A stretch of 64,000 nt of DNA from positions 67,456,001 through 67,520,000 of the forward strand of contig CM114271.1 in the NCBI GenBank assembly GCA_050084515.1, written 5' to 3'. Of the stretch, positions 62,197 to 64,000 are shown in pieces; position 1 is the stretch's first letter, and the number at the start of each line of letters is the position of its first letter. The notes beneath the pieces are model-generated. The model did not search any database and had not been told where the DNA came from. It saw only the letters and a list, made by a program, of their open reading frames with translations. Position numbers and translations under genes: made by a program. Origin of the DNA: Blasia pusilla. Its lineage: Eukaryota > Marchantiophyta > Marchantiopsida > Blasiales.

Positions 62197-64000
62197 CGCC
62201 CCCCTGACTGGCGGTTAGGTCCCTCTAACTCCCAGGTAGTCCTATACATCTACTACATGCTATACACCTTCGTGGGTGCACGAATCAGAAGGCCGGGTGC
62301 TAGGTTGCCCCATCGTTAGTCGCACATCTGTAATCCATATCATGCAAAGATCAAGTCATCTACCTCTCCTAAGTACATCGAGGACAAACCCACCTTCCAG
62401 TAGGAACAACATCCATACGTGGAGTCAAACACATCATGTGCCAACCCCTAGAACACCGATCATACACCAACATACGGATTGCGTTACCAGCAGACCCACA
62501 CAACATGCACCTCAAGCTAGCACGTATCATGGCTAAGCTTGGGTCAACAGTACCATCCACATTTGGAAATGACATGGTGCACAATTACGCACATGGTCCT
62601 TCCAAACAACTCCATCACGACCCTCCAACATGAGAACTCCATAAGCTAAAACCTCTCGCACTCGTAAAATAGTGCGGCCTGCCGTCACATCCAACATTGT
62701 CGGTGCAATCTGTTGCAAATAGACATAGTCCCCTACATGGAACCTACAAATCGATGGTCGCTAACCTCCACCCCAAATGGTTGCATACCGCAACGTATCC
62801 TTGTGTTGAGCAATGGCAAGATTCTCAAAGGTTGTTGGCATAACTCTCCGAAAGAGCTTTGCCCACTGAGAACATACTCTCATCCACTTCTCTGAGTCAT
62901 CAAGGTTCACCGCCTCACTAGACTCCCGACGAATTTTTGCTGGCAAGTATGGATCTCGGCCGTATAACAGAAAATAAGGTGAGAAGGAAGCCAAGGATGC
63001 TTGGCGACTAAACCTATATCCCATGGCTAACCATGGCAACTGAATATCCAAATCTCCAAGATGCCCCTTCTGTAGGCCATACTTGCGCAATGCCCTCTTC
63101 ACCGTATGAACCACGCGCTCAGCCAAACCATCCGCCTCTGGATGATCTCGAGACGTGGTCCGATGATCAATCAACACCTTGTCACACAAGACTTGAAACT
63201 CACCCTGAAACTCTGTACCCTGGTCGGTCAGTCGGCACTTCAGCTGGTGCACCAAAATGACTAAGCACTTTATCAAGAAACGCATACGCCGTTCCCTCAC
63301 TTGCCTTGTCAGGTAATGCCACCAACTCAATCCACTTGGAGAAGTGCTCCACCATCACCAACACATATTGATGATGTCGTACAGTCAACGGTAATGGTCC
63401 CGCAAAGTCCACACTCCAACGGTAACCCAACCCCATGATAGGCAAGAGGTGTAACTGTGGTGTAGGGGCATTGAATGATGCCCTCACCCGGTCACAAACC
63501 ATACAACGTGACACCAACTGCTGCACCTGAGTATGCATGTCATGCCACCAATACTGACCAAGGAGTAAGCTATACGTACACTTTACCCCAAAATGTCCCA
63601 ACTCCTCATGGGCATGTCGCACAATGCGCTCTCTCTAAGCCAAATGCGGCACTACTCGTACTCTACCATCCTCCCACACACGGAGAATATGTGTTCCCTC
63701 CAATCGATACCTCTTAGCACGTTGAAGAACACAGTCTCGCTCCTTGGCACTCACTATGCCTAGCACCCTACTAGTCCGTAGGAACTCCAACACCAACGCA
63801 TCATCATGAATATCACGCTGATTTGTACCACCATCTCCAACCTTAGGATCTGAAGGTTGGCCATCTTTCCTCTAACTAGAATAAAATGTCATGTGGTCCT
63901 CCATACTAGAGTCCACCCCTAACCAACATAAAAAGGTGGATGCATGCCAACCTGGCACCATCTCCTCATCAACCTTGCCATGCCATCTAGCCCCAGTTGC
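62193..64000 (-). mobile_element. Ty3/gypsy retrotransposon (element B), runs off the edge
   Basis: Reading the reverse strand from the window edge: RNase H-integrase linker (about 64000-63650, with RYRLEGTHILRVWEDGRVRVV), integrase zinc-binding part (HEELGHFG, CMVCDR; 63622-63500), catalytic core (VDFAGPLP; then after a one-base shift near 63235 TDQGTEF and DHPEADGLAERVV), integrase C-terminus (62761-62900 region, then LRVREVLAYGVLMLEGRDG), and a PHD-finger-like tail with stop at 62369-62371. A purine tract CAGGGGGGCGAG follows at about 62197-62210, then the LTR start TGTGGTACAC. It is better preserved than element A. Confidence 0.85.
62369..62584 (-). pseudogene. PHD-finger-like tail of element B polyprotein
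   Basis: The frame ends CMLCGSAGNAIRMLVYDRC, SRGWHMMCLTPRMD and VPTGRWVCPRC, then Thr and stop. The PHD plan is C-x2-C, C-x2-C, H-x2-C, C-x2-C. Seven of eight ligands are present; the third is Tyr (VYDRC for the usual LCDxC). The Trp-His and CLxPP-like loop fit closely. PHD fingers read histone H3 tails, so this could guide integration as chromodomains do. It joins the integrase frame across a one-base shift near 62560. Confidence 0.72.

Overview
This window is plant nuclear DNA: AT-rich intergenic sequence carrying spliced genes with GT-AG introns of roughly 80-1550 bp, a nuclear tRNA-Ile(AAU), (CT)n microsatellites, and many decayed plant-type transposable elements (Ty3/gypsy chromovirus, Ty1/copia, CACTA, Helitron). 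The compact introns and the mix of repeats would suit a seed-free land plant such as a moss or lycophyte, but I cannot fix the species from sequence alone.

Layout. Positions 1-9 kb are AT-rich, with a decayed Ty3/gypsy pol in reverse orientation (about 2.56-5.26 kb) flanked by a dispersed direct repeat, then an LTR-like repeat that recurs near 33 kb. From 9.2 to 28.6 kb lies a gene cluster: UTP14 (SSU processome, forward, 8 exons, promoter with telo-box motifs), tRNA-Ile(AAU) (reverse), an organelle-type EngB/YihA GTPase (reverse, 4 exons) and LL-diaminopimelate aminotransferase of lysine synthesis (reverse, 10 exons). I rebuilt all three protein genes exon by exon with consistent splice phases.

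From 29 to 37 kb the sequence is mostly unclassified, with a gag-like fragment, the second LTR-like repeat, an F-box-like fragment and a 111-bp perfect (TC)n tract. From 37 to 44 kb lies a reverse-strand chromodomain Ty3/gypsy element with a clear 5' LTR, primer-binding site, gag, CCHC/protease, RT, RNase H, integrase and chromodomain, all mutated. From 44.5 to 50 kb a CACTA transposase fragment is interrupted by a second, forward-strand, truncated member of the same chromovirus family. From 50.1 to 53.4 kb a decayed Helitron (PIF1-like helicase) is split by a segment containing a Ty1/copia RNase H end. A DUF538 gene lies at 55.8-56.2 kb with a tandem duplication over its 3' end. A GC-rich island with a zinc-knuckle/endonuclease-like ORF sits at 57.2-58 kb, a long inverted-repeat (MITE-like) element at 58.9-59.3 kb, and a second member of the first Ty3 family runs off the right edge.

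The intact genes are independent housekeeping functions (ribosome biogenesis, organelle ribosome assembly, lysine synthesis in plastids), not a pathway cluster. I did not find a convincing undescribed multi-gene system. The most unusual signals are a PHD-finger-like C-terminus on the polyprotein of two Ty3/gypsy copies, the 171-bp-armed inverted-repeat element, paired perfect hairpins in an EngB intron, and several local duplications that copied exon or gene ends.
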